From positions 1 to 64,000 of the forward strand of contig JBIQJI010000003.1 in NCBI GenBank assembly GCA_044507605.1: a DNA stretch of 64,000 nucleotides, given 5' to 3'. The translations under genes and the position numbers were made by a program. The stretch's first letter is position 1; each line of letters opens with the position of its first letter. Below the pieces are notes generated by a model. It was not told where the DNA came from. It was given only the letters and a program-made list of their open reading frames with translations, and ran no database searches. Positions 33,912 to 40,660 of this stretch are shown here, piece after piece. The stretch comes from Thermopolyspora sp044507605. GTDB taxonomy: Bacteria > Actinomycetota > Actinomycetes > Streptosporangiales > Streptosporangiaceae.

Positions 33912-35332
33912 GCGAGGTGGCGGCGGCCCCCGACGGCTCCCCCGACGGTCCGGACGGCACCGGCGGCGCGGACGGGCCGCCGCCGGGGAACGGGACGCGG
34001 ACCGCCGCCCAGCTGCGGCGCGAGCAGCGCGGCTGGTACTGGTACGACTGGGCCAACTCCGCGTTCTACACCACCGTGATCACGGTGTTCCTCGGCCCGT
34101 ACCTGAACGACGTGGCCGAGCGGGCCGCCGGGGCGGACGGGTACGTGTGGTTCTTCGGGCTGGACCTGCGGCCAGGCGCGTACTTCTCGGCGGTCGTCAC
34201 GATCTCGGTGGTGTTCCAGGTCGTCGTCATGCCGGCGGCGGGAGCGCTGGCGGACCACACCGGCCGCAAACGCGAACTGCTGGGCGTCACCGCGCTGCTG
34301 GGCGCCGCCGCCACCATGGGCTTCTACCTGGTGACGGGCGAGGCCTACCTGCTGGGCGGTGTGCTGCTCATCGTCGCCAACACCTCCTACGGGGCCAGCG
34401 TCGTCGTCTACAACTCGTTCCTGCCGCAGATCTCCTCGGAGGAGGACCGCGACCGGGTGTCGTCCCGCGGCTGGGCGTTCGGCTACCTGGGCGGCGGCCT
34501 GCTGCTTCTGCTGAACCTGGGCCTGTTCCAGTTCCATGACGCGCTGGGCGTGCAGACCGGGGCGGCGGTGCGGATCTGCCTGGCGTCGGCGGGGGTGTGG
34601 TGGGCGGCGTTCACCGTGATCCCGCTGCTGCGGCTGCGCAACCCGCGTCCCGCCGGCGGCGCCCTTTCCGGCGGCGGCCGCACCGCCGTCGCCGACAGCT
34701 TCCGCCAGCTCGCCCGCACCGCCGCGGGCCTGCGCCGCTACCCGCGCAGCCTGCTGTTCCTGGTCACCTACCTCATCTACAACGACGGCGTGCAGACCGT
34801 GATCACGTACTCCGCCGTCTACGCCGACAAGGCGCTCGGGCTGGAGCAGGGCACGCAGATCACCGCGATCCTGCTGGTGCAGTTCGTGGCGTTCGGCGGG
34901 GCGCTGCTGCTGGGCCGCGCCGCCCAGTCGTTCGGCACCAAACGGACCGTGCTGGTGAGTCTGGTGCTCTGGATCGCGGTGGTGGGCGTGGCCTACTTCC
35001 TGCAGCACGGCGCGACCATGCAGTTCTACGCCCTGGCCTTCGTGATCGCCATCATCCTCGGCGGCACGCAGGCGCTGTCGCGGTCGTTGTTCTCCCTGGT
35101 GATCCCGCCGGGCCGGGAGGCCGAGTACTTCAGCCTGTTCGAGATCAGCGACAAGGGCTCGGCGTTCCTGGGCTCTCTGGTGTGGACCCTGGCCGTGCAG
35201 TTCACCGGCAGTTTCCGCGTCGCCGTGGCCTCGTTGGTGATCTTCTTCGTGGTGGGCCTGGTCATGCTGGCCGCGGTCGACCTGCCCCGGGCGATCAGAG
35301 ACGCCGGCAACGAGGTGCCGGCGCACATCTAG
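33908..35332 (+). CDS. MFS transporter of the UMF1/Atg22-like family
   Basis: The 474-residue protein has an N-terminal Gly/Pro/Asp-rich stretch and then YWYDWANSAFYTTVITVFLG, the hallmark of the UMF1 (Atg22-like) permease family. ALADHTGRKRELLGV, SFLPQISSEEDRDRVSSRGW and TQALSRSLFSLVIPPGREAE are also typical, and about 11-12 hydrophobic segments are seen. Yeast Atg22 exports amino acids from the vacuole; bacterial substrates are unknown. Coupling to the GDPD gene by a four-base overlap suggests a joint function, perhaps uptake or release of a phosphodiester breakdown product. Confidence 0.88.
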   Translation: MSEVAAAPDGSPDGPDGTGGADGPPPGNGTRTAAQLRREQRGWYWYDWANSAFYTTVITVFLGPYLNDVAERAAGADGYVWFFGLDLRPGAYFSAVVTISVVFQVVVMPAAGALADHTGRKRELLGVTALLGAAATMGFYLVTGEAYLLGGVLLIVANTSYGASVVVYNSFLPQISSEEDRDRVSSRGWAFGYLGGGLLLLLNLGLFQFHDALGVQTGAAVRICLASAGVWWAAFTVIPLLRLRNPRPAGGALSGGGRTAVADSFRQLARTAAGLRRYPRSLLFLVTYLIYNDGVQTVITYSAVYADKALGLEQGTQITAILLVQFVAFGGALLLGRAAQSFGTKRTVLVSLVLWIAVVGVAYFLQHGATMQFYALAFVIAIILGGTQALSRSLFSLVIPPGREAEYFSLFEISDKGSAFLGSLVWTLAVQFTGSFRVAVASLVIFFVVGLVMLAAVDLPRAIRDAGNEVPAHI

Positions 35333-35409
35333 CGCCGCCGGTCGCGCCGCAGGGCCCCATACCGGGACCGCAGACGAGGCAAAAAGCGCGATTGGATCAC
35401 CCCTGGGAT

Positions 35410-35436
35410 GGGAATCCATCCACGGTACCAAGCGTT
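35410..35436 (+). promoter_or_regulatory. Sigma-R (thiol-stress) type promoter of rbpA
   Basis: GGGAAT (35410-35415), an 18-base spacer and GTT (35434-35436) match the sigma-R consensus GGAAT-N18-GTT. rbpA is a known sigma-R target in Streptomyces. The box lies 56 bases before the ATG. Confidence 0.75.
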
Positions 35437-35492
35437 GAACCACCGTGGAGACCAACCCCTCACACAACGGGGCCCTCAGGAGGCATTGAAAC

Positions 35493-35837
35493 ATGGGCGA
35501 GCGTGCACTTCGCGGTACCCGGCTCGGGGCGACCAGCTACGAGAACGACCGCAACACCGATCTGGCCCCGCGCCAGGAGGTGTCCTACACCTGCCCGAAG
35601 GGTCACACCTTCGATGTGCCCCTCGCCGCCGAGGCCGAGATCCCGGCGACCTGGGAGTGCCGTAGCTGTGGTGCCGTGGCGCTGCGGGTCGACGGCGAGC
35701 AGCCTCAGCAGAAGAAGGTCAAGCCGCCGAGGACGCATTGGGACATGCTGCTGGAGCGGCGCACCATCGAGGACCTGGAGGAAGTCCTGAACGAGCGGCT
35801 GGCGATCCTGCGGGCGCAGCGCCGCAAGAGCGCCTGA
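35493..35837 (+). CDS. rbpA: RNA polymerase-binding protein RbpA
   Basis: The 114-residue protein is full length. It has the flexible N-terminus MGERALRGTRLGATSYENDR, the zinc-binding core with Cys34/His38/Cys56/Cys59 (YTCPKGHTF; WECRSCG), the basic linker KKVKPPRTHWDMLLERR and the sigma-interaction helix TIEDLEEVLNERLAILRAQR. RbpA binds group I/II sigma factors and RNA polymerase and stabilises open complexes in actinobacteria. AGGAGG lies nine bases before the ATG, a sigma-R promoter upstream and two strong hairpins downstream. Confidence 0.97.
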   Translation: MGERALRGTRLGATSYENDRNTDLAPRQEVSYTCPKGHTFDVPLAAEAEIPATWECRSCGAVALRVDGEQPQQKKVKPPRTHWDMLLERRTIEDLEEVLNERLAILRAQRRKSA

Positions 35838-35862
35838 CCTGACCCGATCTTTTTGATCTTCC

Positions 35863-35889
35863 CGGGCGGCCGTCGTCGACGGCCGCCCG
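35863..35889 (+). terminator. Strong hairpin terminator of rbpA
   Basis: CGGGCGGCCGTC (35863-35874) pairs perfectly with GACGGCCGCCCG (35878-35889) across a GTC loop, 26 bases after the rbpA stop. Confidence 0.75.
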
Positions 35890-35927
35890 CTTAGGCGGGA
35901 CGCATCGTCTGCCGTGCACCGGCGCGC

Positions 35928-35962
35928 GAGGCCCCCGGCCCACCGCCCGGGCCGGGGGCCTC
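35928..35962. terminator. Second strong hairpin between rbpA and fxsA
   Basis: GAGGCCCCCGGCCC (35928-35941) pairs perfectly with GGGCCGGGGGCCTC (35949-35962) around a seven-base loop. It lies between convergent genes and can serve either strand, mainly the leftward fxsA transcript. Confidence 0.7.
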
Positions 35963-36020
35963 GTCATGTCCGGCGCATCATGGCCGCGTTCGCGGTGCGG
36001 TCCGCCCCTCGGGGGCCGCG

Positions 36021-36590
36021 TCAGCGCTTGCCGTGGTCGGCAGGGCCGAGCGGTGCCGGAGAGCCGGGGCGATGCGCGGGCCGCTCCTCGTCCACCCGTT
36101 CCACGATCACCTCGCCGGGCACCACACGGCCCGGCGCCCGCCCGTCCGGGTCCGGGCCGTGCGGGGCCCGGCCGAACGGCGTTCCGAAGGGGCCTCCGGC
36201 GAACGGGGCCGTGCCCCCGAGCAGGCTCAGCCGCCTGCCGACCACCCAGCCCAGGGCACGGCGGGCGACCGGCCGGGTGACGGGCAGCATCAGCAGCAGA
36301 CCGGCCACGTCGGTGACGAACCCGGGGAAGATCAACAGGACGGCGCCGCCGATCACCAGCGCGCCGTCGGCCAGCTCGCGGTCGGGCATGCGGCCCGAGC
36401 CCACGACGGTGCGCAGGGCCGCGAGCGCGCGGCCGCCCTCGCGGCGGGCCAGCCACAGGCCGAGCAGGCTGCCGGCGACCAGCAGGCCGAGCGTCGCCCA
36501 GCCCCCGATCGCCTGGGCGACCAGGATGATCACCACGATCTCCACGATGGGGACCAGCAGCAGACTCAACGACGTCAGCACGCGCACCAT
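36021..36590 (-). CDS. fxsA: FxsA family membrane protein
   Basis: The 189-residue protein opens with MVRVLTSLSLLLVPIVEIVV, where the Glu in the first helix is typical of FxsA, then a second helix (ATLGLLVAGSLLGLWLARRE). The conserved DRELADGALVIGGAVLLIFP-GFVTD and MLPVTRPVARRALGWVVGRR complete the domain. The long C-terminal tail is Gly/Pro-rich. FxsA was named because overexpression relieves phage T7 exclusion by the F plasmid; its normal role is unclear. The ATG at 36590 is used. It converges on rbpA. Confidence 0.9.
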   Translation of the reverse strand: MVRVLTSLSLLLVPIVEIVVIILVAQAIGGWATLGLLVAGSLLGLWLARREGGRALAALRTVVGSGRMPDRELADGALVIGGAVLLIFPGFVTDVAGLLLMLPVTRPVARRALGWVVGRRLSLLGGTAPFAGGPFGTPFGRAPHGPDPDGRAPGRVVPGEVIVERVDEERPAHRPGSPAPLGPADHGKR

Positions 36591-36675
36591 ATGGGGGGAA
36601 CGCTGCCGGGACGTCCGGGGGTTCCCGGTGGGGCGCGCGACGGCGAAGGTTCGCGTATGGCGTAAGCGGCGCGGT

Positions 36676-36711
36676 GTGGACGGCGCGGTGGACGGCGCGG
36701 TGGAGGGCGCG
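36676..36711. repeat. 12-bp tandem repeat, three units
   Basis: GTGGACGGCGCG occurs at 36676-36687 and 36688-36699, followed by GTGGAGGGCGCG at 36700-36711. It lies in the 198-bp divergent gap between fxsA and the cysteine hydrolase gene. Confidence 0.6.
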
Positions 36712-36788
36712 GCGGGCGGGCGGCGGTTCGCCGGGCGCGGTGGGCGGGACCCCTGCTCCCCTGAACGATCTTTCGATAGTGTTCGAAG

Positions 36789-37466
36789 GTGAGCACGGTG
36801 AATGTCGCGCCGACGTGGACGGCCGAGGCCGACGAGCATGTGGCGCCGCGGCCGGAGTCATCGGCCCTGCTGATCATCGACACTCAGGTGGACTTCGTCG
36901 ACGGCGGTGCGAGCCCCATCGACGGCACGAGTGCCGTCGTGCCGAGGCTGGTGGCGCTGCGCGACGCGTTCCGCGCGGCGGGCCGGCCGATCGTGCACGT
37001 GGTGCGCATCTATACGGGCGACGACGTCGATCGGGTGCGTCGCACGGCCATCGCGCGGGGTTCGGGGCTCGTGGCGCCCGGTTCCCCCGGGTCGCTGGTG
37101 GTGCCCGAGCTGCGGTCGGGCTGGGCGGCCGAGCCGGAGCCGCGGCGGCTGCTGGCGGGCGAGCTCGCCGAGGTGGCCCCGGGCGAGGTGGTGATGTGGA
37201 AGCCGCGCTGGAGTGCGTTCCACCGCACCCGGCTGCACGAGCATCTGACGGGGCTCGGTGTCGACACGCTGGTCGTGGCGGGCTGCAACTTCCCCAACTG
37301 CCCCCGGGCGACGATCTTCGATGGCAGCGCACGCGACTATCGGCTGCTCGTGCCCTCCGACGCGGTCTCGCGCATCACGCCGGCGCATCTGGACGAGCTC
37401 GGCGGCATCGGGGCGCTGCACGCCGGCACCGGCGAGATCATCGCCGCTCTGCGGCCGGGCGGCTGA
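36789..37466 (+). CDS. Isochorismatase-like cysteine hydrolase
   Basis: The 225-residue protein has the cysteine hydrolase triad: Asp31 (ALLIIDTQVDFVDGG), Lys138 (VMWKPRWSAFHRT) and Cys166 (VVAGCNFPNCPRATIFDGSA). The GCNFPNCPR form marks the nicotinamidase/isochorismatase-like subgroup rather than a specific enzyme; substrates in this group include amides, ureides and vinyl ethers. The GTG at 36789 follows a TTCGAAGG stretch. It is a single gene ending at a strong bidirectional hairpin. Confidence 0.88.
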   Translation: MSTVNVAPTWTAEADEHVAPRPESSALLIIDTQVDFVDGGASPIDGTSAVVPRLVALRDAFRAAGRPIVHVVRIYTGDDVDRVRRTAIARGSGLVAPGSPGSLVVPELRSGWAAEPEPRRLLAGELAEVAPGEVVMWKPRWSAFHRTRLHEHLTGLGVDTLVVAGCNFPNCPRATIFDGSARDYRLLVPSDAVSRITPAHLDELGGIGALHAGTGEIIAALRPGG

Positions 37467-37489
37467 GCCCGGGCGAGGCGCGGGCACTC

Positions 37490-37516
37490 GCCGGGACGGT
37501 GGGCCGCCGTCCCGGC
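37490..37516. terminator. Bidirectional hairpin between convergent genes
   Basis: GCCGGGACGG (37490-37499) pairs perfectly with CCGTCCCGGC (37507-37516) around seven bases, in the 91-bp gap between the cysteine hydrolase gene and ppm1. Confidence 0.6.
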
Positions 37517-37557
37517 GGCCGGGCGCCGCCCGTCGCCCGGCCGGTGGGCGGGCTGGG

Positions 37558-38352
37558 TCAGCGGCGGGCGGCGGCCGCCTCGCGGCGGGCCTTGGCCTGG
37601 CGGAAGGCGCGGCGGCGGCGGAGCCGTTCGGGCATGCCGGTGACGCCCCACAGGGCGATGCGCCAGAACGCCTCCATCATGACGCTGCGGCTCATCTTGC
37701 TGGCGCCGACGGTGCGGTCGACGAAGGTGATCGGCACTTCGACGATGCGCAGGTCGTTGCGGTGGGTGCGCAGCGTCAGGTCGACCTGGAAGCAGTAGCC
37801 CTGCGACTGCACGTCGTCGAGGCCGATCTTGCGCAGCGTGCTGGCGCGGTAGGCGCGGAAGCCGGCGGTGGCGTCGTAGACGGGCATGCCGAGCAGCAGC
37901 CTGGTGTATCGGTTGGCGCCGCGCGACAGCAGCATGCGGGAGGCCGGCCAGTTGCGCACCTCGCCGCCGGGCACCCAGCGTGACCCGATGACCAGGTCGG
38001 CGCGGCGCCGGGTGAGGGCCCGCAGCAGGCGCGGCAGGTCCTCGGGGCTGTGCGAGCCGTCGGCGTCCATCTCCACGAGCACGTCGAAGCCTTCGGCCAG
38101 GCCCCAGCGGAACCCGGCGATGTAGGCGGCGCCGAGGCCGCTTTTGCCGGGGCGGTGCAGCACGTGCACGTGGTCGTCGTCGGCGGCCAGCTTGTCGGCG
38201 ACCTCGCCGGTGCCGTCGGGGCTGTTGTCGTCGGCGACCAGCAGGTGCGCGTCGGGCACGGCGGCGCGCAATCGACCGGTGATCAGCGGCAGGTTGTCGC
38301 GCTCGTTGTAGGTGGGGATGATGACGAGCACCCGTCCAAGCATCCGCTGCAT
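37558..38352 (-). CDS. ppm1: Polyprenol monophosphomannose synthase
   Basis: The 264-residue GT2 glycosyltransferase transfers mannose from GDP-mannose to polyprenyl phosphate. It shows VLVIIPTYNERDNLPLITGR, VADDNSPDGTGEVAD (Asp41/42), GKSGLGAAYIAGFRWGL, the metal-binding EMDADGSHSPEDLPRLL (Asp96-Ala-Asp98), and ATAGFRAYRAS with YCFQVDLTLR. The product feeds lipoglycan and protein O-mannosylation. It lies directly behind lnt with overlapping stop and start (TGATG); in mycobacteria the two activities are fused in one protein, so co-function is expected. A GTG one codon earlier is an alternative start. Confidence 0.93.
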   Translation of the reverse strand: MQRMLGRVLVIIPTYNERDNLPLITGRLRAAVPDAHLLVADDNSPDGTGEVADKLAADDDHVHVLHRPGKSGLGAAYIAGFRWGLAEGFDVLVEMDADGSHSPEDLPRLLRALTRRRADLVIGSRWVPGGEVRNWPASRMLLSRGANRYTRLLLGMPVYDATAGFRAYRASTLRKIGLDDVQSQGYCFQVDLTLRTHRNDLRIVEVPITFVDRTVGASKMSRSVMMEAFWRIALWGVTGMPERLRRRRAFRQAKARREAAAARR

Positions 38353-39995
38353 CACCTGTCCTCGTCTCGCGGATCGCCCGCCCCGCCGCCTGCGTCTCTG
38401 CCGCGTCGTGCTTGTACGATCGCAACTCCCAAACCACACATACCCGCCGTTATGAGTATCCACTCTGGCCACGCCCCGGCGCGGGTCGCGATCGTCTCTC
38501 CGGTGCGCAGCGGCACGGTGACGACGTTCATGTCGGCGACCAGCTCCCCGGTGTGCCACCCGACGGCGCCGTCGGGCGAGATGGAGGCGGATATGCCGGT
38601 GGTCGCCACGGAGACCACCGCACGGTTGTGCTCCACCGCGCGCAGCTGCGCCATGGCAAGCTGCTGCGCGGGGAGATTTGTCAGAGCATAGGTGGCGTTG
38701 TTGGTCTGCACCACCAGGGGCGTGGCGCCGGTGCGGACGGTGCCGCGCACCACGCCGTCGAAGGCGACCTCGTAACAGCTGATCGACCCTACCGTGACCT
38801 GGCCCATCTTCAGCGATCCGGGCCGGTGGCCGGGCAGGGACTGCAGGCCGACGAGGTCGACCCGGTCGATGAATTTTTCAAACAACGACCTCATCGGGGT
38901 GTACTCGCCGAAGGGCACCAGCTTCTGCTTGTCGTAGTAGGCGCCGGGGCCGGTGGCCGGGCTCCAGACGATGGCGCGGGTGTGGCGGAAGTCGCCGTCG
39001 GCGGTGCGGACCACCGCGCCGACCAGCACGGGCACGCCGATGTCACGCGCGGCGGAGTCGATGACCTGGTGGGCGGAGGCACTGCGGTAGGGGTCGATGT
39101 CGGTGGAGTTCTCGGGCCAGACCACGATGTCGGGCCTGGGCAGGCGGCCGGCGCGCACCGCGCGGGCCATCTCGTGGGTCACGCGGGCGTGGTTGTTGAG
39201 CACGACGGCGGGCTCGTCGCCGAGGAAGTTCATGCCCCGGCCGGGTACGTTGCCCTGCACGACGCCGATGCGCAGCGTGCGCTCGCCCGGGGCCGGTCCG
39301 GGGCGGGGCACGGCGTACGCCAGCAGGGGCACCGCCACGGCGCCGGCGAGGGGCCAGGCGGCCGCGCGGCCCCACCGGAGCGTGCGCACCGCCCGCCACG
39401 CCCCTGCGAGGGACGCGGCCGGGGCGAGCCGTAGCGCGGCCGCGGCGGCCAGGGTGCCGCACAGCACGACGGCGAACGAGACCAGCGGGGCGCCGCCGAG
39501 CGCGGCGTAGGGGGTGAACGTGGTGTGGGGCTGGCTGAACGCCACCCGGGCCCAGGGGAACCCGCCGACGGGGAACAGGCCGCGGGCCCATTCCTGGGCG
39601 ACCCACAGGCAGCTCACCCACAGCGGCCACCAGGGCAGGCGCATCACCAGGGCGGCCGCGGCGGCCAGCGCGGCCCAGAACAGGCTTTCGACGGCCACCA
39701 GGGCCAGCCAGGCGTCGTAGCCGACGGGCCACAGCCAGGCCAGCGTGGGCAGCAGGAACACGAACGCGGCGAGGTAGCCGAGCCAGGCGGCGCGGCGCGG
39801 CCGGACGCCCCGCACGGCCAGGGTCATCGCGGCGATGCCGGCCGGGGCGAGCCACCACAGGCCGATCGGCGGGAAGGCCAGGTAGAGCAGCACTCCGCCG
39901 ATGGCGCCCGCGGCGATGCGCGCGAGCAGGCGCGGCGGCGCGGCGGCGGGCGCGCGGGCGGCTCCGGCCGTCTTCTGCAGGGTTTCGTTGGCCAC
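38352..39995 (-). CDS. lnt: Apolipoprotein N-acyltransferase
   Basis: The protein adds the third acyl chain to lipoproteins. About 547 residues from the GTG at 39995 include seven or so N-terminal membrane helices (GGVLLYLAFPPIGLWWLAP onwards) and the periplasmic nitrilase-like domain with catalytic Glu (DIVVWPENSTD), Lys (YYDKQKLVPFGEYTP) and Cys (VGSISCYEVAFD). It ends with a last membrane helix. Upstream in-frame starts at 40157, 40178 and 40214 would add 54-73 residues of poor-complexity sequence; a -10-like TATACC lies beyond 40214, so the longer form cannot be excluded. Its stop overlaps ppm1. Lipoprotein substrates in the window include those at 8985, 46463 and 63031. Confidence 0.92.
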   Translation of the reverse strand: MANETLQKTAGAARAPAAAPPRLLARIAAGAIGGVLLYLAFPPIGLWWLAPAGIAAMTLAVRGVRPRRAAWLGYLAAFVFLLPTLAWLWPVGYDAWLALVAVESLFWAALAAAAALVMRLPWWPLWVSCLWVAQEWARGLFPVGGFPWARVAFSQPHTTFTPYAALGGAPLVSFAVVLCGTLAAAAALRLAPAASLAGAWRAVRTLRWGRAAAWPLAGAVAVPLLAYAVPRPGPAPGERTLRIGVVQGNVPGRGMNFLGDEPAVVLNNHARVTHEMARAVRAGRLPRPDIVVWPENSTDIDPYRSASAHQVIDSAARDIGVPVLVGAVVRTADGDFRHTRAIVWSPATGPGAYYDKQKLVPFGEYTPMRSLFEKFIDRVDLVGLQSLPGHRPGSLKMGQVTVGSISCYEVAFDGVVRGTVRTGATPLVVQTNNATYALTNLPAQQLAMAQLRAVEHNRAVVSVATTGISASISPDGAVGWHTGELVADMNVVTVPLRTGETIATRAGAWPEWILITAGMCGLGVAIVQARRGRDAGGGAGDPRDEDR

Positions 39996-40660
39996 GGTGC
40001 TGGTCGCCGCGAGGCGGCGTTCTCCTTGCGGGTCGCGGTAGACGTCATGAACGCTACCGTCCCCGGGCCGATGCGCGGTACCTGACGGGGCCGGTGCGGC
40101 GCCGCCAGGTACGCCGCTGCGGCCTTGGGCGCGGCCGGTGGCCGGTTCGCGGCGCATCGGCCCGCGCCGCCGCCACATATCCGCCAAAGCGATGAATCCG
40201 CTGGTCAGAGCCATTTTGCGGGTTGTTGCCTAGCTGCGAAAACTTGGTATATCCGCTGATCGGGACACGGTTGACATCTGAGCTGAGGTCGGTAGTTTGC
40301 TGCCCAGTCCAGCACGGGACTGACCGGCCGGCCGCCTTGTGATCAGCGCCGGGTTCTGCGTCCGTGACGAAGGGCAGTGCCTTTCGCACAGCCAGGCGCG
40401 GGGCCGGCGCCGTGCGCGGGCGGGGCACCCCGGCCGGGCGGGGGGTTGGACCCGGGAGGGGCCCGGATACCCAGTAGACAACGGAATTCCGAGCTCGCCG
40501 CCGACGAGACGGGTCCGGTCCGAAGGGTCGTCCGGGCCCTCTTCCGTGCCTTCTCCCCGGTGCCTCCCCTATGCCTTTCCTGTGCCTCCCCTGTGCTCTT
40601 GTGCGATGTCCCGGATCCGGTCGCCTGGGTCCCGGGATGGCGGGGACGTCCGGATGGGGG
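39996..40660. other. Long region without a firm gene between lnt and helD
   Basis: The part to 40214 may be the N-terminal coding extension of lnt. Positions 40190-40300 are AT-richer than the surroundings and carry promoter-like sequences in both directions. The remainder to 40660 has no recognisable gene. A pyrimidine-rich tract near 40545-40600 contains GTGCCTCCCCT twice. Confidence 0.5.
40270..40297 (+). promoter_or_regulatory. Near-consensus promoter facing an empty region
   Basis: TTGACA (40270-40275), a 16-base spacer and TAGTTT (40292-40297) make one of the best housekeeping-type promoter matches in the window. It points rightwards, but no rightward gene follows before 46463. A non-coding or antisense transcript into helD is possible. 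Confidence 0.45.

Noticed and set aside
40540..40610. A 6C-type RNA or riboswitch in the pyrimidine tract before helD's 3' end
   Set aside because: The tract has short direct repeats (GTGCCTCCCCT) but no paired stems with C-rich loops or any known aptamer core that I can recognise.
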